NCBI RefSeq assembly: GCF_002105155.1
Contig: NW_019028985.1
Coordinates: forward strand, 62,001 to 126,000
Length of the DNA: 64,000 nt
Source of the DNA: Lobosporangium transversale
Lineage: Eukaryota; Mortierellomycota; Mortierellomycetes; Mortierellales; Mortierellaceae
Direction: 5' to 3'
The position numbers and the translations under genes were made by a program. Position 1 is the first letter of the stretch; every line of letters begins with the position of its first letter. Positions 1 to 12,554 of this stretch are shown one piece after another. The notes beneath the pieces are model-generated. The model worked only from the letters and a program-made list of their open reading frames with translations. It did not search any database and was not told where the DNA came from.

Positions 1-420
1 AACTGTCTTTCTCAAGAGTTTCCTTTTTTCTTTTTTTCTTCTTTTTCTTTTTTGGATCTGACACCGTAAATCTCTCCTCACCTCATAAATGTAAGAATAT
101 TCTTCTTGTAATAGCTTATGTCGGTCCCATAGAGTCATACCATCTATGGTTTCTGCTAACTTATTGAGTCCCTCCTCGCCTTGCCCTACCAATCCTGTCA
201 TACGCTTGATGTCGACGAGTAACTGCTCACATTGACTAAGCATGTGTACCTTTTCCTGTTCTACATGTTGAATATGGTTGTTGATCACATCTAGAAACTT
301 GTCAAAGAGTATTTGGCATTCTTTTGCCTTTGCCTCCTTTGGGGTGCCAATGTCTGCGTACAACGACTCGAGAACTTCGTGTTTGACTGCCAGCTCTGGC
401 AAGAAATCATTCCATGACAT
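1..420 (-). CDS. ASE1: Ase1/PRC1/MAP65 microtubule-bundling protein, N-terminal part
   Basis: This is the 5' end of a gene that leaves the window on the left. Reading leftwards from the ATG at 420-418, the frame starts MSWNDFLPELAVKHEVLESL and continues with LYADIGTPKE, then a long amphipathic helix rich in E, K and Q. The order of a short N-terminal helix, an 'IG-P' turn, a long coiled coil and an LLQEEYSYIYE segment matches the dimerisation rod of Ase1/PRC1/MAP65 proteins. These crosslink antiparallel microtubules in the spindle midzone. A strong donor (GAG then GTGAGG, last exon base 82) suggests an intron begins there, and the purine-rich stretch 1-81 would be intronic. A CTGAC...CAG acceptor-like sequence just upstream of the ATG (about 429-438) means another 5' exon could exist. 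The family call rests on recognised pattern only. Confidence 0.55.
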   Translation of the reverse strand, partial: MSWNDFLPELAVKHEVLESLYADIGTPKEAKAKECQILFDKFLDVINNHIQHVEQEKVHMLSQCEQLLVDIKRMTGLVGQGEEGLNKLAETIDGMTLWDRHKLLQEEYSYIYEVRRDLRCQIQKRKRRKKEKRKLLRKTV

Positions 421-1356
421 GCCCTGCGCTGGAATGTCAGTTTAAAAAGTAAAAAGTAAAATATAATGTAATGTGTATATTATGAAGAAAAAAAAAACAA
501 AAAACAAAAAACAAGGATTCTAATGATGAGAAAGATGGGTATGGGATTTTGGATTAAAATGAATGGATAAAAGGCGAAGATTAGATGTTTTCACATGTGT
601 TTACAAAGAGCAATTAATAATAATAGTAATAATAATAATAATAATAATAAAGGAGAGAAGCAAAGACGCGTCTCCAACTGGTTCTCCAACAGCAAGCACA
701 AATGAAGCAGTCCCCTTATTCCAGTTCAAAAGAAAAAGAGCTTGGACCACATTTGGAAGGAGACCCTATTAGATTGAAACATCGATATGCTTATTCCCCT
801 CCACACTTCTCAACCATCAACACTCGTGGTCCCAAGATCTACTCTTTCATGCTATTATGACCGTCCTATAGATCAGCATTGCAATTGAGCCTACTGAAAG
901 TGACTTGGTATATCTTTTTTATTCTGTCTATTCTGTCCATTCTGTCCAAACAAAGAACGTTCTCCCAAGAGCTTTTCTTTTTTCTTTTTTAAAAAGATCC
1001 TCATTACTTATGATGCGGTTCTCCAGGCTTCGCGTCCAGAATAAATTAATAACATTGAAGAAAAGGTTGTGATACTAGGATTTATGGGCGCTCCCGTTTG
1101 TTTTGGGGTCTATTGGAGAATTAAGTTTCCCACGGACAACACGCAAGAGCGATGTGACTGTGCGAGGTTTTCCCTCGCTCGTCTTTTTTTTTTTTGAATG
1201 TCATTCCTCATTCCTCATTCCTTCTCCTTTCTCGTTTGCTTTTTTTTTTTTTTTTTTTTTTTTTCCTCCCTCTTTATTCTGTTTTCCATATCCATCACAT
1301 AGATACTATCTGTTCAATTGATTAAAAGTAATAATAATAATTGGGAAAAAAAAAAG
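421..1356. other. Intergenic, divergent promoter region (ASE1/OXP1)
   Basis: No gene is seen here. The stretch separates two divergently transcribed genes. It carries a TAA trinucleotide microsatellite (about 614-651), three ATTCCTC-type repeats (about 1201-1220) and a 25-base T run (1240-1264) some 90 bp before the OXP1 start. Short frames here encode only homopolymer-derived peptides. Confidence 0.7.
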
Positions 1357-4300
1357 ATGGTTCAAGGGAGTCGAAAAAACGGTATTCGCGTCTGCATCGA
1401 TCGAGGTGGCACCTTCACAGACTGTGTAGCCTCGATCCCCGTCCCCGTCTCTGAGGAACATCCAACAGGCCGTAAGGATTTGGTCATTAAGCTCCTCTCA
1501 GTTGATCCTAATAATTACCCAGATGCTCCTCGTGAGGGAATCCGACGCATTCTTGAGATCGCAACAGGCAAACCCCATCCGCGTGATCAGCCTGTAGCTA
1601 CCGAAAACTTGGGTACAATGAAAGCAAAAAAAAGCACAAAACAACATTGCCGTTTGTCATATCTGCGCAAACCTTGACAAAGAAGAAGAGGAGCCTAAAT
1701 GATTGTTTTTTTTTTTCCTTTCTTTTCTTATTGCGACATCTACAGAATCTATCCGTATGGGAACAACAGTGGCAACAAATGCACTTCTGGAGAGAAAGGG
1801 AGAGCGCAGCGCATTATTAATCACAAAAGGATTCAAGGTAATCAGAGCCAAAAAAAAAAAAAAAAAAAAAAAAAACGCCAATGAGTCATTGTACCATGAC
1901 ATTAACTTGACCTGACGTGTAGACATTGTAATGCTACGGCTTTTTTATGCAAACTAACAGTAACTACTTGCTTAAAAAATCTATGCACGTAGGATCTCTT
2001 GTTAATCGGTAGGATGCTAATGACGGAAAAAAGCCTTGTTACATCGACAACAGGATAAAGGCAATTATATCAAAGAACTATAATTTTTCTTTGGGTTCTA
2101 TAATTATTCATTGCTATTGCATTGTATAGGCAACCAATCGCGCCCCAAGATCTTTGATCTGTCCATTACCAAACCTGATGTCCTCTATCAGGCCGTTGTC
2201 GAAGTGGATGAGAGGTGAATACAGAGACTACCGTTATTTCATAAATAGTTTGTCCGTCTGTTTAGCGAACAAAAATCCTGACAATATTTTATCAATCCCT
2301 CATTAAATACATAAAATTTCCTAGAGTAACGCTGGTCGGATATACCTCAAGTCCCATGGGCATTGTCGAGAATATTGATTCCAATGATCCCTCATACGTC
2401 AAAGGGGTTTCGGGGGAATACGTTCACATCCTTCAAAAGCCTGGTATGAAAGAATATATTGGAGTTATTGATCAAACATATACCTTTCTCTTTATAGGAG
2501 GATAAAGATTCTAATATCCATATATTTTCCCATTCTCTTTAGATATGGAGAAGGCTAAGAAGCAGCTTCAAGACCTCTATGATCAAGGGTTCAGGAGTAT
2601 TGCCGTATGTCTGCTTCATTCGTATACCTTTGTTGACCATGAGCAGGCCATAGGCGCTTTGGCGGAGAAGATCGGATTCACTCACGTCTCGCTCTCATCA
2701 GCTATCTTACCCATGATCAAGATGGTACCTCGCGGAACCTCGGCAACCGCGGATGCATACCTAACGCCATGTATTAAGAAGTATGTAGACGGCTTCGTGA
2801 GCGGATTTGACGAGAACTTGACAAAGGATGTATCCCTCCAATTTATGCAAAGTGACGGAGGACTCGTCCCTGTTAATCGGTTCTCTGGGTTACGGGCTAT
2901 TCTCTCTGGTCCTGCGGGAGGAGTTGTTGGCTACGGAATGACAGCCTACGATAAAAAAGAGGGTGTTCCTGTCATCGGGTTTGACATGGGAGGCACTAGC
3001 ACAGATGTCTCTCGTTTTGGCGGCAAGTATGAGCATGTCTTTGAGACCACTACTGCTGGAGTGACGGTTCAGGCTCCACAACTGGATATCAACACCGTTG
3101 CCGCAGGAGGCGGATCCATGCTATTCTTCAGGAACGGGACATTTGTTGTTGGGCCAGAGAGCGCTTCTGCTCATCCTGGGCCTGCTTGCTACCGCAAGGG
3201 CGGTCCATTGACTGTCACAGACGCCAACTTAGTCCTTGGCCGTCTCAACCCTGATTACTTTCCCAAGATTTTTGGTCCCAATGAGAACGAGGGTCTCGAC
3301 ATCGATATTGCACGTAAAAAATTTGAGGAGCTGACAAAGGAGATCAACGAATGCATGGCCAAAGATAAGGCAGCCGAAGGCTCAAAGTGGACCCCAATGT
3401 CTGTCGATGAGGCTGCATACGGGTAAGAATGTCCTCCGCATTAGCCCAAGTAATGTCCTTTATTGCACTGGCTTAAAGATATATTTTATGCTTTTATATA
3501 TCACAGATTCATCAAAGTTGCTAATGAGTCCATGTGTCGTCCTATCCGTGCGTTGACTGAAGCAAAGGGACATGATGCCTCCAAGCATATCCTTTCAGTA
3601 TTTGGTGGCGCTGGAGGCCAACACGCCTGCGCTATTGCACACGCATTGGGTATCTCCAGCATCTTTATCCACAAGTATTCGTCTGTCTTGTCTGCTTATG
3701 GACTTTCTTTGGCAGATGTTGTCTACGAGGCACAGGAGCCCAGCTCAGAGACCCTGTCTGAAAAGTCACTCCCTGCGATTAAAGAAAGAGTCAAGTGCCT
3801 GGTCGATCAATGCCACAAAGAGCTTGAGAGCCAAGGCTTTGAAAAGGACCATATTGAATGTGAGATCTACCTCAACTTACGATACGATGGTACAGACTGC
3901 GCTCTGATGACGCTCAAGCCGCAAGCAGAGGATGATTGGAACTTCTCCAGCGCATTTGTTGAGAACTACAAGTATGAATTTGGATTCCATTTGCCAGACC
4001 GCGACATCATTGTAGACGACATCCGTATTCGCAGTATTGGAAAGTCAGCTCAGTCTTCTATACTCTCTGTTCAGGAGGAGATCAAGAACTTGAAGGTCAA
4101 GCCAGTGGATCCCTCTTTGGCTGAGGAAACGACCAGCATTTACTTTGAGGGTGGTCGCAATGACAAGACACCTATTTACTTGCTTGAGAAGTTACCAGTC
4201 GGGGTATCTATTGAAGGACCTGCTATCGTCATGGATGCTAATTCGGCTATTCTGATTCAGCCATTCTGCACTGGACTCATTACTTCTGATACGGTTGTGA

Positions 4301-6239
4301 TCACCATTGGTGATGGACATAAGTCTCAGGTGACGACTGAGATGGACCCCATTATGTTGGCTGTGTTTGGTAACCGCTTCATGTCGATTGCAGAACAAAT
4401 GGGTCGCACCTTGCAAAAGACCGCCATTAGTACCAATATCAAGGAACGTCTAGATTTCTCCTGTGCTTTGTTTGGGCCAGATGGTGGTTTGGTTGCGAAT
4501 GCTCCTCACATCCCTGTCCATCTGGGATCGCTTTCGCATGCTGTGCAATACCAGATGGAGTATTACAAAGGTGATATTCAAGAAGGCGATGTAATTATGA
4601 CTAACCACCCTGCTGCAGGAGGGAGCCACCTACCCGATATCACTGTCATCACACCAGTCTTCAATGAAGGCAAGATCGTCTTCTTTGTGGCATCGCGTGG
4701 ACATCATGCCGATATCGGAGGCATTCTCCCAGGCTCCATGCCGCCCAACTCGAAGGAACTTTACCAGGAAGGTGCTGCTATCCGATCGCTAAAGTTAGTC
4801 TCCAAAGGTCATTTTGACCTTGAAGGCCTAACTAAGGTGCTGGTGGAGGAGCCCGCCAAGTATCCTGGTTGCAGTGGAACTCGTTGCCTACGTGACAATG
4901 TATCGGACTTGAAAGCCCAAGTGGCTGCAAACCACAAGGGCATCGGTCTTGTCAAGGGGCTGGTCGCAGAGTATGGGTTGGATGTAGTCCAGGCCTACAT
5001 GATGCACATTCGTAAGAATGCCGAGATGGCAGTGCGCGATCTCCTCAAAGGAGCCCTGCGTCGGTCTGAAGGCAAAGACCTTGTTGCGACTGATTTTATG
5101 GATGATGGAAGCAGGATCAGCCTTCGGATTGAGATTAACCCTGAGGATGGTTCTACTGTCTTTGATTTTGAAGGGACCAGTGAAGAAGTCTATGGCAATT
5201 GTAATGCGCCGGCTTCGGTTACATATTCAGCAATCATTTACTGTTTGCGATGCATGGTTGCGGTAGATATTCCTCTCAATCAAGGATGCTTGTCACCGGT
5301 GACGATCAAGATCCCTGAAAAGTCAATGCTTGCTCCTTCAGAGACTGCGGCTGTGGTTGGAGGAAACGTCTTGGTGTCACAGAGATTGGTGGATGTGATT
5401 TTGAAAGCCTTCCAGGTCTGTGGTGCCTCGCAAGGGTGCATGAACAATCTGACATTTGGTGTGGGCGGCAAGACCGTGGATACTAAGACAGGTGAAACTA
5501 AGGTGGTGGAGGGTTGGGGATACTACGAAACCATTGGTGGAGGTGCAGGTGCAGGACCTACGTGGAATGGACAAAGTGGTGTCCACACTGTAAGTTTTAA
5601 TTGATGATGTAATGGAAAAAAAAAAAAAAAAAAAAAAAACTACACTCACAGCCAGTAAAATCTTTTCATTCTTCTTCTATATAGCACATGACCAACACTA
5701 GGATTACTGATCCTGAGATCATGGAGCGCCGCTACCCTGTCATTCTACGTGAATTCGCACTCCGCCAAGGATCTGGAGGAGAGGGGCTTCACCCTGGTGG
5801 CGAGGGACTTGTTCGTAACATTGAGTTCTTGGAGCCGATGGAAGTATCTATTCTGAGTGAACGTCGCGTCTTCCAACCCTATGGTATGGCGGGAGGTGGG
5901 CCGGGTCAATCTGGCAAGAATCTGTGGGTACAAAAGCGCACGGTCCGTAAGAAGGACGGTTCGTTGCTTGCAGCTTCTGAAACTGATACGTACAAGAAGG
6001 ATGAGATAGAAACTGTATACAGAACTGTGAATTTATCTGGAAAGAACACAGCGAATGTAAGGGCTGGAGATCGATTGTTGATTTGCACTCCTGGCGGTGG
6101 TGGTTGGGGAGCTAAGGAGGATTCGTCTTCATCATCACAGTCTCATTATGTCAGTGGTAACTCTGTGCCTTCTACTCAGCAAGCATACATGCGAGGAAGC
6201 ATTAACGAATATCAGGCTCTTCAGGAAGCCAGTGTCTAA
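1357..6239 (+). CDS. OXP1: 5-oxoprolinase (ATP-hydrolysing), HyuA-HyuB fusion type
   Basis: Hydrolyses 5-oxo-L-proline to glutamate with ATP, in the gamma-glutamyl (glutathione) cycle of the cytosol. Exons by frame continuity: 1357-1612, 1746-1837, 1993-2008, 2130-2214, 2325-2443, 2543-3422, 3507-5589, 5685-6239. Together they give 4086 nt, 1361 aa, close to yeast Oxp1 (about 1286 aa). The N-terminal hydantoinase A half begins with [13 protein letters not shown] and has [30 protein letters not shown] and [13 protein letters not shown]. The hydantoinase B half starts near nt 4340 ([20 protein letters not shown]) and has HIPVHLGSL, the glycine-rich [15 protein letters not shown], and [20 protein letters not shown] across the last intron. 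ATG 1357 is chosen over an in-frame ATG at 1318 because it opens the conserved domain and follows an A-rich leader. Exon 3 is only 16 nt, yet restores the expected DLLLIGNQSRP reading. Introns are 84-155 nt. Confidence 0.93.
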
Positions 6240-6667
6240 ATGAATAAATTAATAAATTATATAATATACAAACATATCTTGACAAAAAAATGATCTCGCA
6301 TGGTCCTCTAGCGAAATGGTCCTTTTGAAGATATGCGCGAAGACCATATCACTTTGGAGATCAGTGCGTTCATCGTTGGGTTACACAAGGAACAATCCTT
6401 CACTCCAGCTTGGACTTTTACGCTGGTGGAGAGATCTGTGACTGAGAGCTCAAAGAAAACATCAACCACTTGACCTTTTAATCGGAAGTGAAGTTCATGT
6501 CATATCTCTTTGGACTCACTGCGCAAAGTGTTAATATTTCGTGCATACATGCATGCATGCATTCTTTTTTTTTTTTTTTTTTTTTTTTTCAAGGGTCCCT
6601 CTCTTCCTTACATCCCAACCAATCTACATGTATCTCCCTTTCCTCTTCCCCCCTTCCCCCCCCCCCC

Positions 6668-6698
<31 letters not shown>

Positions 6699-7822
6699 TT
6701 TTTCATCCCAAAATAACCATTTACTGGCGATTTCTCCGTTTATTACAGACCTGACATGAACATGTAATCCCCTGCGTGCCTAGTCTAAACAAGCTGTTGC
6801 CCTACAGTTGGTTGCATGCACGTCTTGCTGAGAAAGGGGGGTTAGTTAGTTCTAGCGTGTCCACATGAGCAAATAAACCATGAACAAACATGACAAACAT
6901 GCCAGGATTTTTTTTTTTTGTTTATTTGTTTGTTGAGAATTAGCTGGTTGGGCCGTTCAGTTCAATGTGAACAGCCCCTCTCTCTCCTCTTCCTTCTCCC
7001 CCTTTAAATAAATCAATAAAAAAAAACTAGGGCTAGACGAACGAATCATTTTATGAGTTCATCTATATTGAACGGTAATAGAAAGCGAAAGAGAAAGAGA
7101 AAGCTAGAAAGAGATAATGTTGAGGAGGATAGTATGGGTGAATGGGTGAAGGAGGCTTGAACCTTGCCAAGAATAAAAAACAACGTGGTTTGATCATAAC
7201 CGTATTATAAATAATACAAATCTAAATATTTATATAATACAAAACATGGCATTTACACATGTATAATGTATATATATTAATGTATATATATAATATTTAT
7301 TTATTTACTGTTGTCTCTAATGCACCCCACAAAATGCATCATTGTATTGTAATTAAACAAACCACAAGCGCAGTAATATCCATGCAACGATCTAAACTGT
7401 CAAAAGAAAATAAAGAAAGAAAGAAAGAAAAACCGAGTTTTTTCTTTTCTGTTGAGATGACTGGCCAAAAGGAAAAGAAAGTCAAGAAAAAAAAAAAAAA
7501 AAAAAAAAAAAGTTATGATATAAATGTATATTTTAGAAATGTAAGATAAAGATTTAGAATGCCATGAGAAACTAAAAAGTCTCAGTTGTGCACATTGGAA
7601 GAACGATATTACGAATTATATATATTATAATTATTATTACTATTATTATTATTATTACTACTACTACAGAAAAACATGGATTAAGAGGGGAATAAAAGAA
7701 AAAAAAAAAAAAAAAAAAAAAAGCTATAGGTACAGATCAGATAAAGCAAAAATAATGGATATGTTGGGTGAGGATTCCCAAACTTGGCCTTTTTTGGGTC
7801 GAAGTGAGACCTAGAAAGAACT
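6240..7822. other. Intergenic, convergent gene ends, simple repeats
   Basis: The 3' flanks of OXP1 and the next minus-strand gene meet here. No gene was found. Visible items are a GCAT tandem repeat (about 6542-6562), T25 (6565-6589), a C12 run joined to A28 (6656-6695), AT dinucleotide-rich DNA (about 7200-7310), A25 (7487-7511), an ATT/ACT microsatellite (about 7629-7668) and A24 (7699-7722). Confidence 0.7.
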
Positions 7823-8803
7823 TTAAGACGAAAGCGGCAATGGGCCACCAAGGATCAAGTCGTTCATTCCTTCAACTTTGGTCTTGACAGGGCTCCGATC
7901 ATAGGAATGATCATCTTGCAATGATGCAGTCGAATGTCTTGGGGAAGGATTTGTAGAGGAAGAGATCTCAGAGTCATCATCATCCATCAAGTCTGGCACC
8001 TCGTGTGATGGTGAAGATGGAACGGAAGGCATGAGGGAGCTGATCGACTCTGAAAGAGCCTCGCTCAGGTCCTCAGTCCCTGTCAAGTATGCAATGTGGA
8101 CAGTGTTGTTCCTCTTCTTGGGCTGTTGTTGCTGCGCTTGGTATGCAGTGTAGTGCTTGTCTTTCGGAGGCACTTGCGGTGGAGGAGAAGAGCCCAGGTC
8201 TGGTGTGGTCAGATCCACGCTCATGAATTCGGAAGAGATAGGTTGTTGCTGTTGTTGGCTTGTAGTCATGAAGGATGATGGTAGAGAATATCGTTTGATC
8301 TTGCTTGAAGGCGAAGAGAACATGCCTGGACTGATAGTTGACTCTGTCGATAGGAATGTCCGAACTCGTTCTGGTGGAGTACTAATGATTGTTTGGAAGT
8401 AATCCTCATCATTGTCCCTAAAGTTGTCTTTGTAGCCCTTCTCCAGAGGAGTAGGAGGAATGAAGGCACCTTTCTCATCAATAGTACTCAATTGAATCGC
8501 CTGCTTGGCTTGTTCCTTCTTCTCCTTCTCTACTGCCTTTTCCATTGCTCGCTTCTGGTTTGAACCAAAGAGCGAGGGGACGGAGCCGGCGAATTTCTGA
8601 GAGGACGTCTCTACACCAGCAGTAGGACAATCTATGGTAGATTCTAAGGACGGGCGAGCCGAGGTGGGTGAAGGCGAAGAGGATTCATCTGAACCAGGTA
8701 TTTGAGCAATGGACTGTCGCTTTGAGCTGAACATGGTCTTAAAAGAGGCCAATCCACGCTTGGGTTTAATTGTGGAGGGAACAATAACATCCGCTGACGA
8801 CAT
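7823..8803 (-). CDS. Hypothetical Ser/Pro-rich disordered protein
   Basis: An uninterrupted minus-strand frame of 326 codons from ATG 8803. The frame extends further upstream to 8935, but that extension is Phe/Ser homopolymer-like, so I take the internal start (MSSADVIVPSTIKPKRGL). The product is hydrophilic and low-complexity. It has many SP/TP sites (SSPSPTSARPS, STPPERVRTF), two short Gln runs from CAA/CAG tracts, a KAVEKEKKEQAKQA helix, and an acidic MDDDDSEISS patch near the end. No catalytic motif or membrane segment is visible. The basic N-terminus and phosphorylatable serines would fit a signalling substrate or adaptor, but that is conjecture. I do not recognise the family. Codon structure and length support a real gene. 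Confidence 0.6.
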   Translation of the reverse strand: MSSADVIVPSTIKPKRGLASFKTMFSSKRQSIAQIPGSDESSSPSPTSARPSLESTIDCPTAGVETSSQKFAGSVPSLFGSNQKRAMEKAVEKEKKEQAKQAIQLSTIDEKGAFIPPTPLEKGYKDNFRDNDEDYFQTIISTPPERVRTFLSTESTISPGMFSSPSSKIKRYSLPSSFMTTSQQQQQPISSEFMSVDLTTPDLGSSPPPQVPPKDKHYTAYQAQQQQPKKRNNTVHIAYLTGTEDLSEALSESISSLMPSVPSSPSHEVPDLMDDDDSEISSSTNPSPRHSTASLQDDHSYDRSPVKTKVEGMNDLILGGPLPLSS

Positions 8804-9898
8804 GATGGTGATAGTCTGTTTTTTGTTTTCCTTTGAGAAAAAAAGGAAGTGGAGGGTGGGATAAAGAAGAGAGCTGAAAGAAAAGAAGAAGGAAGGGCAA
8901 TGAGATGTTTCTACTTCTTTAAAAATGAAGGGCAATAAGTGAAAAACAGAAGTTAAGAAAGGAAAAAGAAGAGAAAGAGAGAAAGAGAAGGGTATATATA
9001 AAAGTAGATTGTTAGGAAACGAAAAGGGACACTGGTATGCAAGGAAGGCACGCCCAATCGATGCAGCCTGCTATTTAAGACAGGCAAATGAACGCATCGT
9101 TGTCTACTCTATTTGGTTGGCCCGATTTTTTTTTTTTATTTCAATGGTCCTAAAATCAGCAAACAGGTCCAAGGACGATGATGATAATGACGCCCCAACC
9201 AACTAAAAGTTGCGTTATTTTATTTTATTTATTTTACTAATTCTTCCATGTGGGTCGAAACGGGATAATATTTATCAGAGGCAAGCCTTATTAAACAAGT
9301 CTCATAATAAAAGCTGCCGCGCCATGTCATCTTCCTGTATATGCAGAACTATCTACAAATGCAATATATAATAATTTTACATTCCCTAAAGGCATCTCCC
9401 TGTCTTGCCTTAATTTAGAGCTGTGGCTTATATGTTGGATCTCCCTCAGTCGCCAATTGCATTTGTGTCCAAAAGTTTTGTTGTTGAACGACATGCGTCC
9501 CGAAATGGCAAATTACACATTTTGAACTACATCGTAAACTTTCTAATGCTTTGATTCAACCTTTCTCCTGCATCTAATCGCCCTTCCTTTTATTTTATTT
9601 TATTTTTTTTTAAATATATTCATCTACAATCTGAATGCGATCTCCTTTCGTTCAGTCAATTGGCTTTTGATTTTCTTGCACTGTCTTTTTTACTCGCTTT
9701 TTTCATATTCTTCAGGGGTCGAAGGATCCATTAGACCTTGTCTCAGTGCTCTTCTGTTTTGACAGTTGCACACATTGCGTTTTCTCTTTCATTTAATCCT
9801 CCCTTAGGCTTCTCTTCCCTCCTCTTCCCCTTTCTCATTTCCCTTACAATTACGGATCAACCGAAGCGGAGCAAATTTCACGCTTGTCTACATTCGAG
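8804..9898. other. Intergenic, divergent promoter region
   Basis: Lies between the disordered minus-strand gene and the plus-strand carrier gene. It is purine-rich close to the minus gene, has a TATATAAA element at about 8994-9001, and short T runs. A pyrimidine-rich stretch (about 9690-9850) precedes the carrier start. No coding signal is seen. Confidence 0.6.
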
Positions 9899-10335
9899 AT
9901 GACTACAATACCCAATCCTGTCACAGCCGCGCTAGCCGAAAATGCGGCAGCATATCCTGTTCAGAAAAAGGTTACACTCGGACCTTCTAGCGTAGTTGCC
10001 TACATGTTCCAAGGCACCGGTGTCTTCATGTGCCTCGGTAAAGTCTATAATTGTTTCTCCTTCGATCAATTGCTTGGGTGGCATAAAAAATTGTCTGAAA
10101 AAAAAGGAGAAACATGTTGTTGCGCGGATCCTATCCCTCGTGGGTGCTTGGGCCTCCTCTTTTACATTGGGCGATCTGGTCGTTGACAAGCATTCCTCTG
10201 TTAATATTTTTATATCAATTATGAACATCATTTCCTTGTAGACGTCATAGCGTGGCCCATGGAGGTTGCCAGAACTAGAATGCAGGCCAGCAAAGATGTA
10301 ATGTTTGTTTCTTAGCTCTCTGCATACCCCTACAT

Positions 10336-10366
<31 letters not shown>

Positions 10367-10941
10367 GTGGAGATTATTTTGTATAGTGAAGGTTAAGTTA
10401 ATGACATTGACAGCCCTAACTGTTATCAAACTGACTATCATTCGATCTCTCATTAAAATCAGAACCGACCTCAATCCACTTTCAAACTTTTACGCGACAT
10501 TGCCAGGACTGAAGGTAAAGCCACCAAAACCATAAGAAAAACATTACACTTTTGAATGGTCTATTCTCATATAATTATCCTTTAAAAAAAAAATAAAGTT
10601 GATTGACATGATTAGTCATATGCATATTATATAGGTCCAACAAAGTTGTTCCGAGGTCTTGGTCCTTTCTGTAAGTTTAGACGATCTTCGGGCCCGTCCT
10701 GATCTATAAAACAGGTGTTTTCCTTTTGCTACCGATCTGTTTCTAACAACATCCTTATTGCTATTGTTATTATTCGGTGGATGCCTTTTTAGTGTTGACT
10801 TCACTACCCTCACAGTTTGTATACCTTGGTGTTTATGAGCACGCTACGACTGTCATTGAGCGTGAATTTCCTGATCGCCATAATTCAAACAGCGCCATGA
10901 GAGGTAAAAGCTGAAGTCTTTTTTTTGCACATTTTTTTTTC

Positions 10942-10980
<39 letters not shown>

Positions 10981-12073
10981 AATCTAATATTGACTTTCTT
11001 CATTCCGAGTAGAGATTGCTGTTGCTGGAACTGCAGGATTCTTGGCGGAGGCCGTGTCAGCACTGTTTTATGTGCCAACAGATATCATTTCTCAGCGGTT
11101 GCGTGTACAATCTGAAGCCAAAGGCGGCAAACACATGACGAGCATAGGTAATGGCTGCATACTTTTTTTTTTCTCTTCCTACAGAGCAAAAAGTTGAAGT
11201 TTCATGGACTTGAAAAGAATCATAGAGTCAAAAGCGTTGACTTTTCTTTTTTTTTTTTTTTTTTTTTTTTTTTTCTTTAAAAAAGATATATTCAAGTCAA
11301 TCTACAGGACTGACGGCATTCGGGGATATTATCAAGGTTTCATGGCTACTCTGATGGCATTCACGCCCTCAAGTGTCACGCATTGGGCAGGATATGAATC
11401 GACTAAGAAGCTACTATTCAATCAGTTCATTGCTCAGGAGCAGAAACAGATTGCGCAAGGCAACCCGGATGGATTTTTCGCCAAAAACCGCTTCTCTCAG
11501 AATAACATGATCATTGTTGGGTAAAAAAAAAAAAAAAAAACAAAAAACCTTGCCGCTTTGATTTATTCTTTCAGTTGTATTTATAATGTCTATTGGCTGA
11601 TACTTATTATCTTCTTTTATTATTATTATTATTTTACAAAACACCCCCGTAATAGATTATCGGCATTAAACGCATCTGTGATGTCGCTCGTGGTTTCTTC
11701 TCCCTTTGATATGGTCCGTGTCCGATTACAGTTACTGGATAGTTTTCATAAAGATCAAGCTGAGCAGTTGAGGAAGGGTTGGTGGTCCATGGCCAAATTG
11801 ATTGCTAAAGAGGAAGGTATCCGTGGATTCTTTAAGGGCATGGCTCCCAAGATTATGGCATCAATTCCAGGAGGCATTGGATATCTGTTTGCATACGAGT
11901 ATATCAAGGAAAGCCTTGAGGGTGACTCTGAATCATCAGCAGGAATAGCCACAACAGCAAAAACGGCATCATCGGCATCATCAGTATCGTCAGCATTATC
12001 AGCATCAGCATCATCTGTAACAGCCTCAACCTCCGTTTCATCTATTCTACCCCCTACTTTTTCTTCTGCATGA
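9899..12073 (+). CDS. Mitochondrial carrier (SLC25 family, SLC25A44-like)
   Basis: A three-repeat mitochondrial inner-membrane carrier. Exons: 9899-10037, 10242-10297, 10463-10514, 10635-10670, 10793-10903, 11013-11147, 11286-11520, 11656-12073. They total 1182 nt, 393 aa. The three P-x-[DE] signatures at the ends of the odd helices are PMEVARTRMQ, VPTDIISQRLRVQ and SPFDMVRVRLQ, each followed by the expected short matrix helix (ARTEG, YRTDGIRGYYQG, AKEEGIRGFFKG). The middle repeat (PTDIISQ ... YRTDGIRGYYQGF) resembles SLC25A44, a branched-chain amino-acid transporter in mammals; the substrate here is unproven. Two exons are very short (36 and 52 nt). After the last helix the protein carries an unusual 40-residue Ala/Ser/Thr tail. 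Introns contain long T or A runs (up to 35 nt). Confidence 0.88.
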
Positions 12074-12554
12074 TGATTTTTATTTTTTTTTTATTCCTTG
12101 TTTCTTTTAGATCACTTTAGATTTATCATTACTTAGCTTATTCATAGACTTTTCCAATTCGTGTTGGCTTTTGTATCTTTCGAACCTTCACATTCTATAT
12201 ATATTGTACAACAGTAGACTCGTTTTTTTTTTTTCTTAATACATGAAACGAACAGCTTTTAGCCATCTTTCTAGCTCTAGTCTTTGTGGGTGTTGTCATT
12301 TGATTTTAAAGTCCATCTGAGAACCATGTTCCATTGACCTTTTCTTATTTATTTTCTTATTGTCATACATGTACATTTTGCCAATAGGACGATCAGATAA
12401 GATGCATTAGAAATATATTTGGGTAAAAAAACTCGGTAATAATATTATAATGACAGTCATATTCAACATGCAATACGACACTAGAGTTTCATGCCTTTTT
12501 TTTTTTCTTATTATTCTTTATTAAAAGTAAAAAATGATTGGGGATGTTCCACGT
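12074..12554. other. Intergenic, convergent 3' ends
   Basis: Short 3' flanks of the carrier (+) and tropomyosin (-). T-rich, with AATAAAA-like and TATATATTGTA sequences that could be 3'-end processing elements. No gene is seen. Confidence 0.6.

Noticed and set aside
2890..3081. Minus-strand frame within OXP1
   Set aside because: Shadow of the conserved hydantoinase A exon.
6488..6759. Frames across T25/C12/A28
   Set aside because: They encode Phe, Pro and Lys runs from homopolymers and have no codon structure.
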